Below are positions 9,503-17,772 of a stretch of DNA of 64,000 nt, one piece after another; within the stretch, counting starts at the first letter, position 1; each line of letters begins with the position of its first letter. A program made the position numbers and the translations under genes. This DNA comes from Brachyspira suanatina (GTDB lineage Bacteria; Spirochaetota; Brachyspiria; Brachyspirales; Brachyspiraceae): assembly GCF_001049755.1 (NCBI RefSeq), contig NZ_CVLB01000001.1, positions 248,001 to 312,000 of the forward strand. Reading direction: 5' to 3'. The notes under the pieces are model-generated. The model was not told the DNA's origin and searched no databases. It saw nothing but the letters and a program-made list of their open reading frames with translations.

Positions 9503-10498
9503 ATGGTAAAAAAAATATTTATTATATTATTTATTTATTCTTCTGTATTTTTTGCAGCTGATTTATCATCTTTATCATCAAAGCATTCATTATCAGTTTT
9601 AGAAACAGTAAGTACAAGATCAAAAGGTATGATGGGGGCAGATTTTTTAATAGGAAATGACTCATCTGTTGTGTTTAAGAACTCTTCATCTTTAATGGGA
9701 GTACTTAGAGATAGTGTTAATTTGAATTATACTGTTACATCCAATCCTCAAAATGATTATATATTTAATGCTTCATATGCTCATATAGGAGGATATTATG
9801 CGGTTGGTATAGGTTTTGCAGGAGAAATAAATAAAGTTTATTCTTATGATAGTTTAGGAACTAAAAAAAATGATATATATAACGGACTTTATTTAATCAA
9901 TGTAGGTGCTGCTTATGCGATTAGCGATAGTTCTTTTATAGGCGGAAATATAAAAACTGTTATTAATAATAGCGGAAAAGATAATAATTTTGGAATGTTT
10001 TTTGATTTATCATATATGCAGTCTATTTTTACTCCTAGTTTTAAACTTGGTTTAGGAATTAGGAATTTTGGATTTTATGATAATGTTTTTGCTAAAACAG
10101 ATACTGATATAATAGCTTCTGTAGCATACGCTAAAAGCGATGGAAGTTTTGCTATATCAGGACAATATACAATATCAGTACCTTCTGTAAGTCATGAATT
10201 CTCTGTTGGTCTTGAGGCTATGATTATAGATTTTAATAAATTAGGATTATTTAAGCAAAAAACAGCATGGTATGATGATTTGCCTGAAAGCATATTAGAT
10301 GCACCTGATTTTATACAAAAAAGACTAGCTCAAAAACTTCCAAGCGGTGTTTTAGCTAGATTGGGAGTGGGTACTAAAGGTGTTTCTTTAGGCTTGTCTG
10401 TTTATTTAGATTTGTTCAGACTTGATTATGCTATCAGTTTTGATAATTTTAGTAAAGATAATATTTCGCATGATGTAGGCATGAGTTTTATGTTTTAA
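9503..10498 (+). CDS. Predicted outer-membrane beta-barrel protein
   Basis: 331 residues with an N-terminal signal peptide (MVKKIFIILFIYSSVFFA, cleavage likely after the Ala-Ala region). The mature sequence is a run of short amphipathic strands rich in Gly, Ser, Tyr and Phe, with glycine-turn patterns (YAVGIGFAGEIN, FKLGLGIRNFG, VSLGLSVYLDLF) and a C-terminal Phe (GMSFMF), as expected of an outer-membrane barrel. Overall shape resembles the spirochaete UPF0164/PorV-FadL-like family, but this is an impression rather than a firm match. A helical segment (DDLPESILDAPDFIQ) interrupts the strands near residues 253-275. It precedes the 10511 gene by 12 bases, so the two may be co-transcribed. Confidence 0.65.
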   Translation: MVKKIFIILFIYSSVFFAADLSSLSSKHSLSVLETVSTRSKGMMGADFLIGNDSSVVFKNSSSLMGVLRDSVNLNYTVTSNPQNDYIFNASYAHIGGYYAVGIGFAGEINKVYSYDSLGTKKNDIYNGLYLINVGAAYAISDSSFIGGNIKTVINNSGKDNNFGMFFDLSYMQSIFTPSFKLGLGIRNFGFYDNVFAKTDTDIIASVAYAKSDGSFAISGQYTISVPSVSHEFSVGLEAMIIDFNKLGLFKQKTAWYDDLPESILDAPDFIQKRLAQKLPSGVLARLGVGTKGVSLGLSVYLDLFRLDYAISFDNFSKDNISHDVGMSFMF

Positions 10499-10510
10499 TA
10501 TAGGTTTTTT

Positions 10511-11356
10511 ATGGCTATTTGTAAACAGAAAATATCTAATACAGAAAATTGTCCGAGAGAAGAATACAAAGATGGTTTATGCATTATACATCATAACAGC
10601 AATGATAAACCTGAAGGACTTTTCAGAAGAATAATAAGAGATGATATTTATAGAGGATTCTATAATTTCTCTTATATGATAAGTTATGACGGATTTAATT
10701 TTGATGGATTAAAAATAGAAAAAAATTCTAATATGCTTTTTACCAATTCTTCATTTTACGGACCATTTCAAATGAGAAATTTCAATTTATTTGGATCTTT
10801 AGATTTTACAGACAGTAATTTTGAAAGCGGTTTTTTTATTACAATGTCTAACGTTTATAAAGAAATTATTATAAAAAACTCTAAAATAAATATGGATTTT
10901 GATATGTCTTTGTCAAATTTACAGTCCATTGATATTGATAATATAACAGCAGATTGTAATTTTTCTATTGCCAATTCTGATATAATTGATAGACTTTCAT
11001 TTAATCATATTCATTTTAAAAATAATTTTAGCATGCTCAATGCAAGTTTGCAGGGAGAATCTAGTTTTGAAAATATTATTATAGAGGGTGATGCTGATTT
11101 TAGGAATATGGTATTTTATAAATCATTAAAATTTGAAAATGTAGAAATAAAGGGTAGGACTATACCTTATGAAATTATTGATAATGAAAAAATAGAATTC
11201 GTAAATGTTTTAATAAATGGTAAAGTTATAGATGACAATCAAAAAGAAAGAAAAGAAAAAGAGAAAAAAGAATCTCAGTTAGAAAAAATAAAAGAGGCAA
11301 AGGATAAAATGTATAAAGAAACTTTGCTTAATGATAAATACTCTAAAAGAAAATAG
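10511..11356 (+). CDS. Unknown protein: Cys/His N-terminus, repetitive strand-rich middle, charged C-terminus
   Basis: 281 residues, no signal peptide. The first ~30 residues contain Cys4, Cys14, Cys23 and His26-His27, a spacing that could bind zinc. The middle (about 60-235) is a series of roughly 20-residue units rich in Asn, Phe, Ile and Ser, with recurring F/I-x-N-S patterns (SNMLFTNSSFYG, LDFTDSNFES, FKNNFSMLNASL, LKFENVEIKG). This resembles loose pentapeptide-repeat or right-handed beta-helix proteins. The C-terminal ~45 residues are a Lys/Glu-rich helix. I cannot name a function. It ends 3 bases from the end of convergent manC, with no separate terminator visible. Confidence 0.6.
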   Translation: MAICKQKISNTENCPREEYKDGLCIIHHNSNDKPEGLFRRIIRDDIYRGFYNFSYMISYDGFNFDGLKIEKNSNMLFTNSSFYGPFQMRNFNLFGSLDFTDSNFESGFFITMSNVYKEIIIKNSKINMDFDMSLSNLQSIDIDNITADCNFSIANSDIIDRLSFNHIHFKNNFSMLNASLQGESSFENIIIEGDADFRNMVFYKSLKFENVEIKGRTIPYEIIDNEKIEFVNVLINGKVIDDNQKERKEKEKKESQLEKIKEAKDKMYKETLLNDKYSKRK

Positions 11357-11359
11357 ATG

Positions 11360-12424
11360 TTAAAGTAAATTTCTTTTGTCTTTTAATTCATCTTTTTCTC
11401 TTATATCCTTCAATATTTCTTTAATTTTTGAATCTTTATTGTTTGGATAAATTAAAAGCACTCCGTTTGATTTTACTATAGTTAAATCATCAACTCCGTC
11501 TATTGCTATGAAAGTATCTTTATCATCATTTATTATGATATTGCTTTTTGCTTCTTTAGCATATACATTTCCTATTACTACGTTATTATTAGCATCTTTA
11601 TTATGTATTCTTCCAAGTGCTGAAAATGCTCCCAAATCATCCCAAAAGAATCTAGATTTTATACATTTAATATTATTTAATTTTTCCATTATACCGAAGT
11701 CGAAAGATATTTTATCTATAGTTTTGAATATTTCTTCTTTTTGAATATCATCTTTTGCTTCTAATGTTTGTACGGTTTTATTATATGTATCAGGCATTAA
11801 TTCTTTTATTGAATTAAGAATATTATCTATAGACCATATAAACATACCGCTGTTCCATAGATAATTACCATCTTCTAAAAATTTGCATGCATTTTCATAA
11901 TTAGGCTTTTCTACGAATCTATCAACATTATATACATCATCTTTGATATTGTCTTTTATTTTTATGTATCCGTATCCTGTTTCAGCTCTATTAGGTTTAA
12001 TTCCTACTACTACAACATCATTAGTATTTTCACTTACTTCAATGGCATTTTCAATGGATTTTATGAATAAATCTTCATTTTTTATTATAGGATCTGCTGG
12101 AAGCACAGCAATCATAGCATTTCCTATCTTTTCTTTTATGGAAATAGCACCTAGGGCAATAGCTGCTGCTGTATCCCTTCCCATTGGTTCATATATAATG
12201 TTTTTAAAGGAAGGCATATATTTAGCAAATACATCTTTATATCTTTTGCCTGTTATTATGAAAATATTATCTTCACTAGTAATTTTTAATGCTCTGTCTA
12301 TTGTCTGTTCTATAAGAGATTTATTTTCTATAATACTTAAAAATTGTTTTGGTTTACTTTCTCTGCTTAGAGGCCATAGTCTTTCACCTATTCCTCCAGC
12401 CATTATAAGTACTGATTTTTTCAT
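11360..12424 (-). CDS. manC: Mannose-1-phosphate guanylyltransferase
   Basis: Makes GDP-mannose from mannose-1-phosphate and GTP for surface polysaccharide or glycoprotein synthesis; cytoplasmic. 354 residues: the single-domain form, lacking the C-terminal cupin isomerase domain of the ~480-residue bifunctional enzyme. The nucleotidyltransferase signature GGIGERLWPLSRESKPKQFL is at residues 10-29, with later motifs EPMGRDTAAAIALG, VLPADPII, RFVEKPN and LWNSGMFIW. It is transcribed alone, leftward, divergent from the HTH-receiver gene. Confidence 0.92.
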   Translation of the reverse strand: MKKSVLIMAGGIGERLWPLSRESKPKQFLSIIENKSLIEQTIDRALKITSEDNIFIITGKRYKDVFAKYMPSFKNIIYEPMGRDTAAAIALGAISIKEKIGNAMIAVLPADPIIKNEDLFIKSIENAIEVSENTNDVVVVGIKPNRAETGYGYIKIKDNIKDDVYNVDRFVEKPNYENACKFLEDGNYLWNSGMFIWSIDNILNSIKELMPDTYNKTVQTLEAKDDIQKEEIFKTIDKISFDFGIMEKLNNIKCIKSRFFWDDLGAFSALGRIHNKDANNNVVIGNVYAKEAKSNIIINDDKDTFIAIDGVDDLTIVKSNGVLLIYPNNKDSKIKEILKDIREKDELKDKRNLL

Positions 12425-12624
12425 ATTAATGCCTTTGAATAAAAGTTATTTTATAGTACCTTATTATATATATAATTAAATAAAAAACAATGATATTGTA
12501 AAAAAAGTATTTACATTTCATACATTAAAATAAAAAAAATATATTTTTTGTAAAAAATGTAGTTCTTATATAGTATTAATAAATATAAATACATTAATAT
12601 TAAATATAATTTAAATATTTTTAT

Positions 12625-12653
12625 TTGACAAAAATTTCATTATGTATTATCTT
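12625..12653 (+). promoter_or_regulatory. Promoter for the HTH-receiver gene
   Basis: Consensus -35 TTGACA (12625-12630), a 17-base spacer and -10 TATCTT (12648-12653, 4 of 6 consensus matches). It is 60 bases upstream of the ATG at 12713. Confidence 0.55.
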
Positions 12654-12712
12654 TTATCGTGTAATGGGAGATTTTTTATTTTTCTTTAAATTTTTGAAAT
12701 TTGAGAGGTTAT

Positions 12713-13321
12713 ATGAATAATACTGAAGAGCTAATATACGATGACGATGATATGCTGTCGCCTATAGATGCGGCTAAAATAGTTGGAGTCTCAAGAACTA
12801 CAGTTAATTATTGGGTTAGACATTATGGATTAAAGGCTGATGTTACACCCGGCAAGAGATACAAAATTCGTTATGCTGATTTAAAAGCTTTTTTGGCTTT
12901 CAACAAAAAAGAAAAAAGAATCAAATTAAAAAGAAAACAGTCCAAATATAAGCTTGCCATAATCGAGCCTATGGAGATCACAAGAAAAAATTATCTTGAA
13001 TGGCTTAAAGATGATTATGATGTTACATGTATATCTAATTTAGCTGCACCTTTAAAAGAGTTAAAAAAGATTTCACCTGATATCATTCTAATGGATATCA
13101 ATTTATCAGATGATAAGGATTATTTTTATCTAATAGATGAAATTAAAAAAGAAATTTCTCTAAGAACATCATTAATTATTATTATTACAAAGAGATATAA
13201 TGAAGATGATGTTGTAAATGGGCTTGAGAAAGGTGCTTGCGATTATGTAAAAAAGCCTGTGGGACAAAATGAACTTAAAGCAAGAATTAAAAATGCTATT
13301 AGATTTTATGTCGATGTGTAA
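12713..13321 (+). CDS. Regulator with N-terminal excisionase/MerR-type HTH and C-terminal receiver
   Basis: 202 residues from the ATG at 12713, with GAGAGG upstream (the frame-compatible TTG at 12701 would overlap it). Residues 15-62 form a MerR/excisionase-like helix-turn-helix: LSPIDAAKIVGVSRTTVNYW followed by the wing PGKRYKIRYADLKAFL. A Lys/Arg-rich linker leads to a receiver domain (about 79-202) with phosphoacceptor Asp128 (IILMDINLS) and conserved Lys181 (YVKKP). The acidic pair is weak (IIEPME). The order DNA-binding domain first, receiver last is the reverse of most response regulators. No histidine kinase is adjacent. Likely a phosphorylation-controlled DNA-binding protein; target unknown. 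Confidence 0.8.
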   Translation: MNNTEELIYDDDDMLSPIDAAKIVGVSRTTVNYWVRHYGLKADVTPGKRYKIRYADLKAFLAFNKKEKRIKLKRKQSKYKLAIIEPMEITRKNYLEWLKDDYDVTCISNLAAPLKELKKISPDIILMDINLSDDKDYFYLIDEIKKEISLRTSLIIIITKRYNEDDVVNGLEKGACDYVKKPVGQNELKARIKNAIRFYVDV

Positions 13322-13328
13322 ATAATTA

Positions 13329-15314
13329 TTAAAGCATATTTATAGGGTCTATGTCTATTTCTATATAATTGCCTTTATTTGCTGTAAAAGTATTATTTAG
13401 TTTATTAAAGAAATTTTTTAGCAGTGAATGTGATGGAGTTTTTATAAGAATATTCCATCTATAATATTTATTTAATTTACTAATAGCGCATGCAGTTGCT
13501 CCTAATATTATTATTTTATCTGAATCATTGTATGTTTCCATTCTAAGCATATCTGCTATTTTATTAGCATCATTTTTTACTTTTTGTTCATCTATTCCTC
13601 TTATTACTAATCTTACAAGTCTTGAAAAAGGAGGATAATTTAAAGGTGCTTTTCTATTTTCTATTTCTCTATTATAAAAAGATATATAATCATGATTTTT
13701 AGCACATTCTATACTATAATTATTAGGAGAATAAGTTTGAATATATACAACACCATTTTTTTCTCCTCTTCCGCTTCTTCCTGCTACTTGAGTTATTAAA
13801 TTGAAAGTCCTTTCAGCGCTTCTGAAATCAGGTATATGAAGAGACATATCTGCTAAAAGTACTCCGACTAAAGTAACATTAGGAAAATCAAGTCCTTTAG
13901 CAATCATTTGAGTTCCAATTAATATATCTATTTCTCCATCAGAAAATCTTTTGAATATTTTTTCATAGTTTTTTGTTCCGCCTACTGTATCCTGATCCAT
14001 TCTCTCTACTACAGCATTTGGAAAAAGTATATTTAAATGCTCTTCTACTTTTTCAGTACCGCTTCCTATTCTCTCGAAATGTCCTATTTTACATTCATCG
14101 CAAAGCTCATCTAAATATTGAGTATATCCGCAGTAATGGCACATAACAACATTTTTCTTCTTATGATAAGTAAGAGATACCGAACAATTAGGGCATTCTA
14201 AAACTCTCTGACAATATGAACAAGTAACTACAGGAGCATAACCTTTACGATTAAGAAATAGTATAATTTGTTCTTTTTTTTCTAACTTTTTATTTATTTC
14301 CTCAACAAGTTTTTGAGTAATCATAGGAAAAGTATCTGCTCTTTTTTCCTTTTTCAAATCTAATATTCTTACTTCAGGCATATTAACTGAAGCTGCTCTT
14401 TTCTTTAGGCTTAGAAGCTCTATTTTGCCTATTGATGCATAATAAAAGCTTTCTATAGAAGGAGTGGCACTTCCTAAAAGCAATGTAGCATTCTCATGAG
14501 ATTTTCTATAAAAAGCAACCTGTCTGGCATGATATCTTGGAGTATCTCCTGCCTTATAACTTGTTTCATGCTCTTCATCTATAACTATTATACCCAAATT
14601 TGGAGTAGGGGAGAATATGGCACTTCTAGCACCTATAACGATTTTTATCTCATCTTTTTTTATCATCTGCCAATATCTGTATTTAGAATTAGGAGATAAT
14701 TTACTATGAAGTACTGCTATTTTTCCTTCAAATCTTTCAGCAAATCTTTTTATAGTTTGAGGTGTTAAAGATATTTCAGGAAGTATCACTATTGCCTGCT
14801 TACCCATATCAACAACTTTCTTTATAGCCTGCAAATATACTTCTGTTTTTCCGCTTCCTGTTACGCCATGAAGGAGAAAAGTTTTTGGATTATTTGATTC
14901 TATACTTTCATTAATTTTTTTTAGTACGGCTTTTTGTTCTTCATTAAGTTTTAAATATGGTTTTTGTTTTGCAGGTATTGGTTTAGCTTTTTTTTCTTTT
15001 TTGGCCGGAGTACCTACAGGAAGTGCGGCAAATAATGCCTCTCCGAAAGATGAATGATAATAATTACTCATCCATTTTGCTAATTTGAATTCTTTATCTG
15101 AACAAATAGGTTCAAGATCAATTCTAGCTTTGATAGGATATACTTTATAGTTACCGTCTATAGTTTCAACTTCTTCTACAACAATACCCTTATTATTTTT
15201 ACCCTTAATAGGAGCAACAACTCTACATCCTACCAAGCTATCATTAATCTCATCTGGTTTTCTGTATGTAAGTATTCTGTCTATAGGCAGATTGAAAACA
15301 ACTTTAACATACAT
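13329..15314 (-). CDS. priA: Primosomal replication-restart helicase PriA
   Basis: 3'-5' superfamily 2 helicase that recognises stalled forks and starts primosome reloading. 661 residues, somewhat shorter than the E. coli enzyme (~730). Walker A GVTGSGKTE at about 150-158, DEEH box (IVIDEEHETSY), GSATPS motif III, and the Cys-rich zinc domain (CSYCQRVLECPNCS, then CHYCGY and CDEC) lie in the family order, followed by LIGTQMIAKGLDFPNVTLVG and GRSGRGEKNGVV. It follows dksA with a 2-base gap and is probably expressed from the ribosomal-protein promoter upstream of rplM. It is convergent with the HTH-receiver gene (7-base gap). Confidence 0.96.
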   Translation of the reverse strand: MYVKVVFNLPIDRILTYRKPDEINDSLVGCRVVAPIKGKNNKGIVVEEVETIDGNYKVYPIKARIDLEPICSDKEFKLAKWMSNYYHSSFGEALFAALPVGTPAKKEKKAKPIPAKQKPYLKLNEEQKAVLKKINESIESNNPKTFLLHGVTGSGKTEVYLQAIKKVVDMGKQAIVILPEISLTPQTIKRFAERFEGKIAVLHSKLSPNSKYRYWQMIKKDEIKIVIGARSAIFSPTPNLGIIVIDEEHETSYKAGDTPRYHARQVAFYRKSHENATLLLGSATPSIESFYYASIGKIELLSLKKRAASVNMPEVRILDLKKEKRADTFPMITQKLVEEINKKLEKKEQIILFLNRKGYAPVVTCSYCQRVLECPNCSVSLTYHKKKNVVMCHYCGYTQYLDELCDECKIGHFERIGSGTEKVEEHLNILFPNAVVERMDQDTVGGTKNYEKIFKRFSDGEIDILIGTQMIAKGLDFPNVTLVGVLLADMSLHIPDFRSAERTFNLITQVAGRSGRGEKNGVVYIQTYSPNNYSIECAKNHDYISFYNREIENRKAPLNYPPFSRLVRLVIRGIDEQKVKNDANKIADMLRMETYNDSDKIIILGATACAISKLNKYYRWNILIKTPSHSLLKNFFNKLNNTFTANKGNYIEIDIDPINML

Positions 15315-15316
15315 TA

Positions 15317-15682
15317 TTACATTTTTTCGCGACGTTTTTTATCTTCATATTTAGACATGCAGTTTACACATCTTAAAGTATAAGGTAAAGCAGTTAATCT
15401 CTCTTCATTGATTTCTTCTTTACAGTCAATACATTTACCATAGGTACCGTCTTCTATTCTTTTAAGTGCATTATTAAGCATATCTAATTTATCTTTTTCT
15501 TTTTGTGAGAAATTCATTAGATTTTGTTTCTCATAAGCCTGAAATGCTATGTCCACCATATCACCATGAGAATCATCTTTAAGAGCCTCATAAGTTTCGT
15601 TTCCGCTTAATAATTCATCTAATGTTTTTCTTTTTTCTTCTAATAATAAATCTTTAAATTTTTTTAACTTCTTAGCAGTCAT
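15317..15682 (-). CDS. dksA: DksA/TraR-family transcription factor
   Basis: Binds the RNA polymerase secondary channel and modulates initiation, often with ppGpp. 121 residues, slightly shorter than E. coli DksA (151). An N-terminal coiled coil carries the acidic tip motif DxxDxA (DMVDIA, residues 41-46), and a C-terminal four-Cys zinc finger has Cys84, Cys87, Cys105 and Cys108 (GKCIDCKEEIN and LRCVNCMSKYE). These are the features of functional DksA rather than a zinc-free variant. Its place between rpsI and priA suggests that ribosomal-protein, stringent-control and restart genes share one transcript. Confidence 0.9.
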   Translation of the reverse strand: MTAKKLKKFKDLLLEEKRKTLDELLSGNETYEALKDDSHGDMVDIAFQAYEKQNLMNFSQKEKDKLDMLNNALKRIEDGTYGKCIDCKEEINEERLTALPYTLRCVNCMSKYEDKKRREKM

Positions 15683-15726
15683 TATACCAACCTTTAAGCA
15701 ATATAGTAACCCAATAAAAAGATATC

Positions 15727-16125
15727 TTAACGTTTTGAGAATTGGAAACGTTTTCTAGCACCAGATCTTCCGTATTTTTTACGTTCAACTACACGAGAAT
15801 CTCTAGTAAGGAATCCATTTCTTTTTAAAGTAGTTCTGAAATCCTGACTTTCACCTACTAAAGCCTTAGCGATACCATGTCTTACTGCATCAGCCTGAGC
15901 AGAAACACCGCCGCCATGAACATTAGCAAATACATCATATTTTCCAAAATTACCTGTTACTTTCAAAGCATCTTCTACTACTTTAAGAAGTGCTGCTCTA
16001 TTGCAGAAGTATTCAGCATAATTTTTTCCATTTATTAAAATTTTGCCGCTGCCTAAAGTTATACGAACTCTTGCATTAGCTGTTTTTCTTTTTCCAGTAA
16101 AAATAGTTAATTGTTTAGCTGCCAT
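15727..16125 (-). CDS. rpsI: 30S ribosomal protein S9
   Basis: Small-subunit protein whose C-terminal tail reaches the P-site tRNA. 132 residues. Family motifs: TGKRKTANARVRI at the N-terminus, GSGKILINGKNYAEYF, VHGGGVSAQADAVRHGIAKAL and the basic end RKRFQFSKR. It follows rplM by 13 bases, the usual rplM-rpsI pairing. Confidence 0.98.
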   Translation of the reverse strand: MAAKQLTIFTGKRKTANARVRITLGSGKILINGKNYAEYFCNRAALLKVVEDALKVTGNFGKYDVFANVHGGGVSAQADAVRHGIAKALVGESQDFRTTLKRNGFLTRDSRVVERKKYGRSGARKRFQFSKR

Positions 16126-16138
16126 TTTTATCTCCTAA

Positions 16139-16594
16139 TTATATATTTACTACAGTAGGTTTATTAGCTTCATGCGGATGCTCACTTCCTGCATATACTT
16201 TTAACTTCTTAAGATGAAGTCTTCCTAATGGATTATGAGAAAGCATACCTTTTACAGCTATTTTTACCATTCTTTCAGGATTTTTTTCTAATAATTCGCC
16301 GTAGCTTATAGCTTTTATACCGCCTGGATAACCTGTATGTCTATAGTGAATTTTTCCTTTCTTTTTATTTCCTGTTAATACTATGTCTTTAGCATTGATG
16401 ATGATAACATAATCACCATTGTCTAAGTTGTATGCATAGTCTACTTTATGTTTTCCTTTAAGCATATAAGCTGCTCTGCTTGCTACTCTTCCTAATGACT
16501 TACCTTTGGCATCTATTATTAGCCAATTTTGCTTTATATCTTTTTGTGATAAAACGTAAGTACTGTTTTTTGTTTTTAATGTTTTTTTATCCAT
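16139..16594 (-). CDS. rplM: 50S ribosomal protein L13
   Basis: Early-assembling large-subunit protein. I choose the ATG at 16594 (151 residues, MDKKTLKTKN) because AGGTG then lies 8 bases upstream; the in-frame ATG at 16603 is only 3 bases from it. Family motifs: WLIIDAKGKSLGRVASRAA, GDYVIIINAKDIVLTG, YRHTGYPGGIK, the VKGMLSHNPLGRLHLKKLKVYAG region and a final HPHEANKP. First gene of the leftward rplM-rpsI-dksA-priA run, with a consensus promoter 72 bases upstream. Confidence 0.97.
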   Translation of the reverse strand: MDKKTLKTKNSTYVLSQKDIKQNWLIIDAKGKSLGRVASRAAYMLKGKHKVDYAYNLDNGDYVIIINAKDIVLTGNKKKGKIHYRHTGYPGGIKAISYGELLEKNPERMVKIAVKGMLSHNPLGRLHLKKLKVYAGSEHPHEANKPTVVNI

Positions 16595-16665
16595 AACATA
16601 CACACCTTGATTTAACGTTTTAAAAAAATTTGGTAGTTTTAATCTTAAAAATGTAACGGTGCGTA

Positions 16666-16694
16666 ATTATAACATGAATATGCTGTAAAGTCAA
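16666..16694 (-). promoter_or_regulatory. Promoter of the rplM-rpsI-dksA-priA operon
   Basis: On the minus strand: -35 TTGACT (16694-16689), exactly 17 bases, -10 TATAAT (16671-16666). Predicted start near 16659 gives a leader of about 65 bases before rplM. The box sits just beyond the end of the small Ile/Lys-rich gene, so the two units are separable. Confidence 0.75.
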
Positions 16695-16701
16695 ATTTAA
16701 T

Positions 16702-16920
16702 TTATAAAATTATTTTGACAATTTGAATGCTTGTTTTTAGGCCCATAAGTTTAATTATTTTAAGAGAGTTTATTATTCCTATGATTTTTATAGCTTCTAT
16801 AATGTTTTTTGCTTTGATTATTTTAGGCATATTCTTTATACCTATTATTTTTACGATGCTTCTTAATTTTTTTATGCCTATTATTTGAGTTATTTTTGAT
16901 ATTTTTGCTATTTTACTCAT
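16702..16920 (-). CDS. Ile/Lys-rich repetitive small protein, unknown
   Basis: 72 residues, about a third Ile, with recurring blocks KIIGIK, IKIIGI, LKIIKL and IVKII. Nearly all charged residues are Lys or Arg. It reads as a set of short amphipathic cationic segments with Gly or Pro breaks, not as a transmembrane protein. ATG at 16920 with AGGT 7 bases upstream, 12 bases after the panC-like stop, so it would be made from the same message. No homologue recognised. The low complexity leaves open that the frame is not a gene, but it has a start, a ribosome-binding site and a fitting position. Confidence 0.45.
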   Translation of the reverse strand: MSKIAKISKITQIIGIKKLRSIVKIIGIKNMPKIIKAKNIIEAIKIIGIINSLKIIKLMGLKTSIQIVKIIL

Positions 16921-16932
16921 TGTTATACCTAT

Positions 16933-17769
16933 TTATTTTAAAGGCATATTATCTAATAATCTAGTAGAGCCGCAGTAGCAGGATATGAGTATTATTGAAT
17001 TTTTTGTTGCTGTTTCTACATTAGTTAGTGTTTCTTTGTCTGCTATATGAACATATTCTAGTTTAAGCATTTTATGAGATTTCAAATTATTCTTTATTAT
17101 GTCTATTAAATATGATGATTTAGTACCGCCTTTTTTAAACTCTTCTCTTGCCTCTTTAAGAAGCTTATATATAATAGTAGCTTCTTCTTTTTCTCTATCG
17201 CTTAATAAAGTATTTAAACCGCTTAAAGAGAGCATATTTTCATCTCTTACTATAGGAATAGTTTTTAGTGCTATATTATAATTCAAATCTTTTATTATTT
17301 TTTTTATTATAAATACTTCCTGATAATCATATTCAATAAAATATACATTTGTAGGCGATATTATATTAAAAAGTTTTAATATTGTTGTTATTATGCCTTT
17401 ATAATATATAGGTCTTGAAATAATATTAAATTTACTATTTTCTATATTTATATGAATAGAATAATCATCAGGTATCATCTCTTCTACAGATGGTAAAAAT
17501 AATACATCTGCCTGACATTCTTCTAAAAGTTTTTTATCTTTATCTAAATCTTGAGGATATTTTTCTATATCTTCTACTTTCATAAATTGAAGAGGATTAA
17601 GAAATATACTCACAATTACAATATCACATTCTTTTTTTGCTTTTTTTATTAAAGCCGCATGTCCTTCATGCAAAGCTCCCATAGTGGGAATTAAAGCTAT
17701 AGATTTATCCTTATTATCATTAATAAATTTATATGCACTTTTTATATTTTTTAATATAGTTAAATACAT
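16933..17769 (-). CDS. panC: Pantothenate synthetase family protein with altered active site
   Basis: Family enzyme joins pantoate and beta-alanine using ATP. 278 residues, close to family length. The N-terminal half is well kept: IPTMGALHEGHAAL with the HxGH motif at 34-37 and VSIFLNPLQF with Asn58 and Gln61. The second half diverges at residues known to be essential in the family: the GxKDxQQ motif reads IEYDYQE (Lys replaced by Tyr147), the SSRN motif reads SGLN (Ser and Arg replaced by Gly184, Leu185), and RPGHFxG reads RPIYYKG. It may be inactive or have a new substrate. Second gene of the leftward unit starting at 18234, 3 bases after its neighbour. No panB or panD nearby. Confidence 0.8.
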   Translation of the reverse strand: MYLTILKNIKSAYKFINDNKDKSIALIPTMGALHEGHAALIKKAKKECDIVIVSIFLNPLQFMKVEDIEKYPQDLDKDKKLLEECQADVLFLPSVEEMIPDDYSIHINIENSKFNIISRPIYYKGIITTILKLFNIISPTNVYFIEYDYQEVFIIKKIIKDLNYNIALKTIPIVRDENMLSLSGLNTLLSDREKEEATIIYKLLKEAREEFKKGGTKSSYLIDIIKNNLKSHKMLKLEYVHIADKETLTNVETATKNSIILISCYCGSTRLLDNMPLK

Positions 17770-17772
17770 ATA

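Noticed and set aside
11943-12479. 178-residue plus-strand open frame with hydrophobic segments
   Set aside because: Lies antisense to manC, whose frame carries all family motifs; the plus-strand product is a shadow.
13200-13330. Terminator between the convergent HTH-receiver gene and priA
   Set aside because: The 7-base gap and neighbouring coding sequence show no stem with a T-run.
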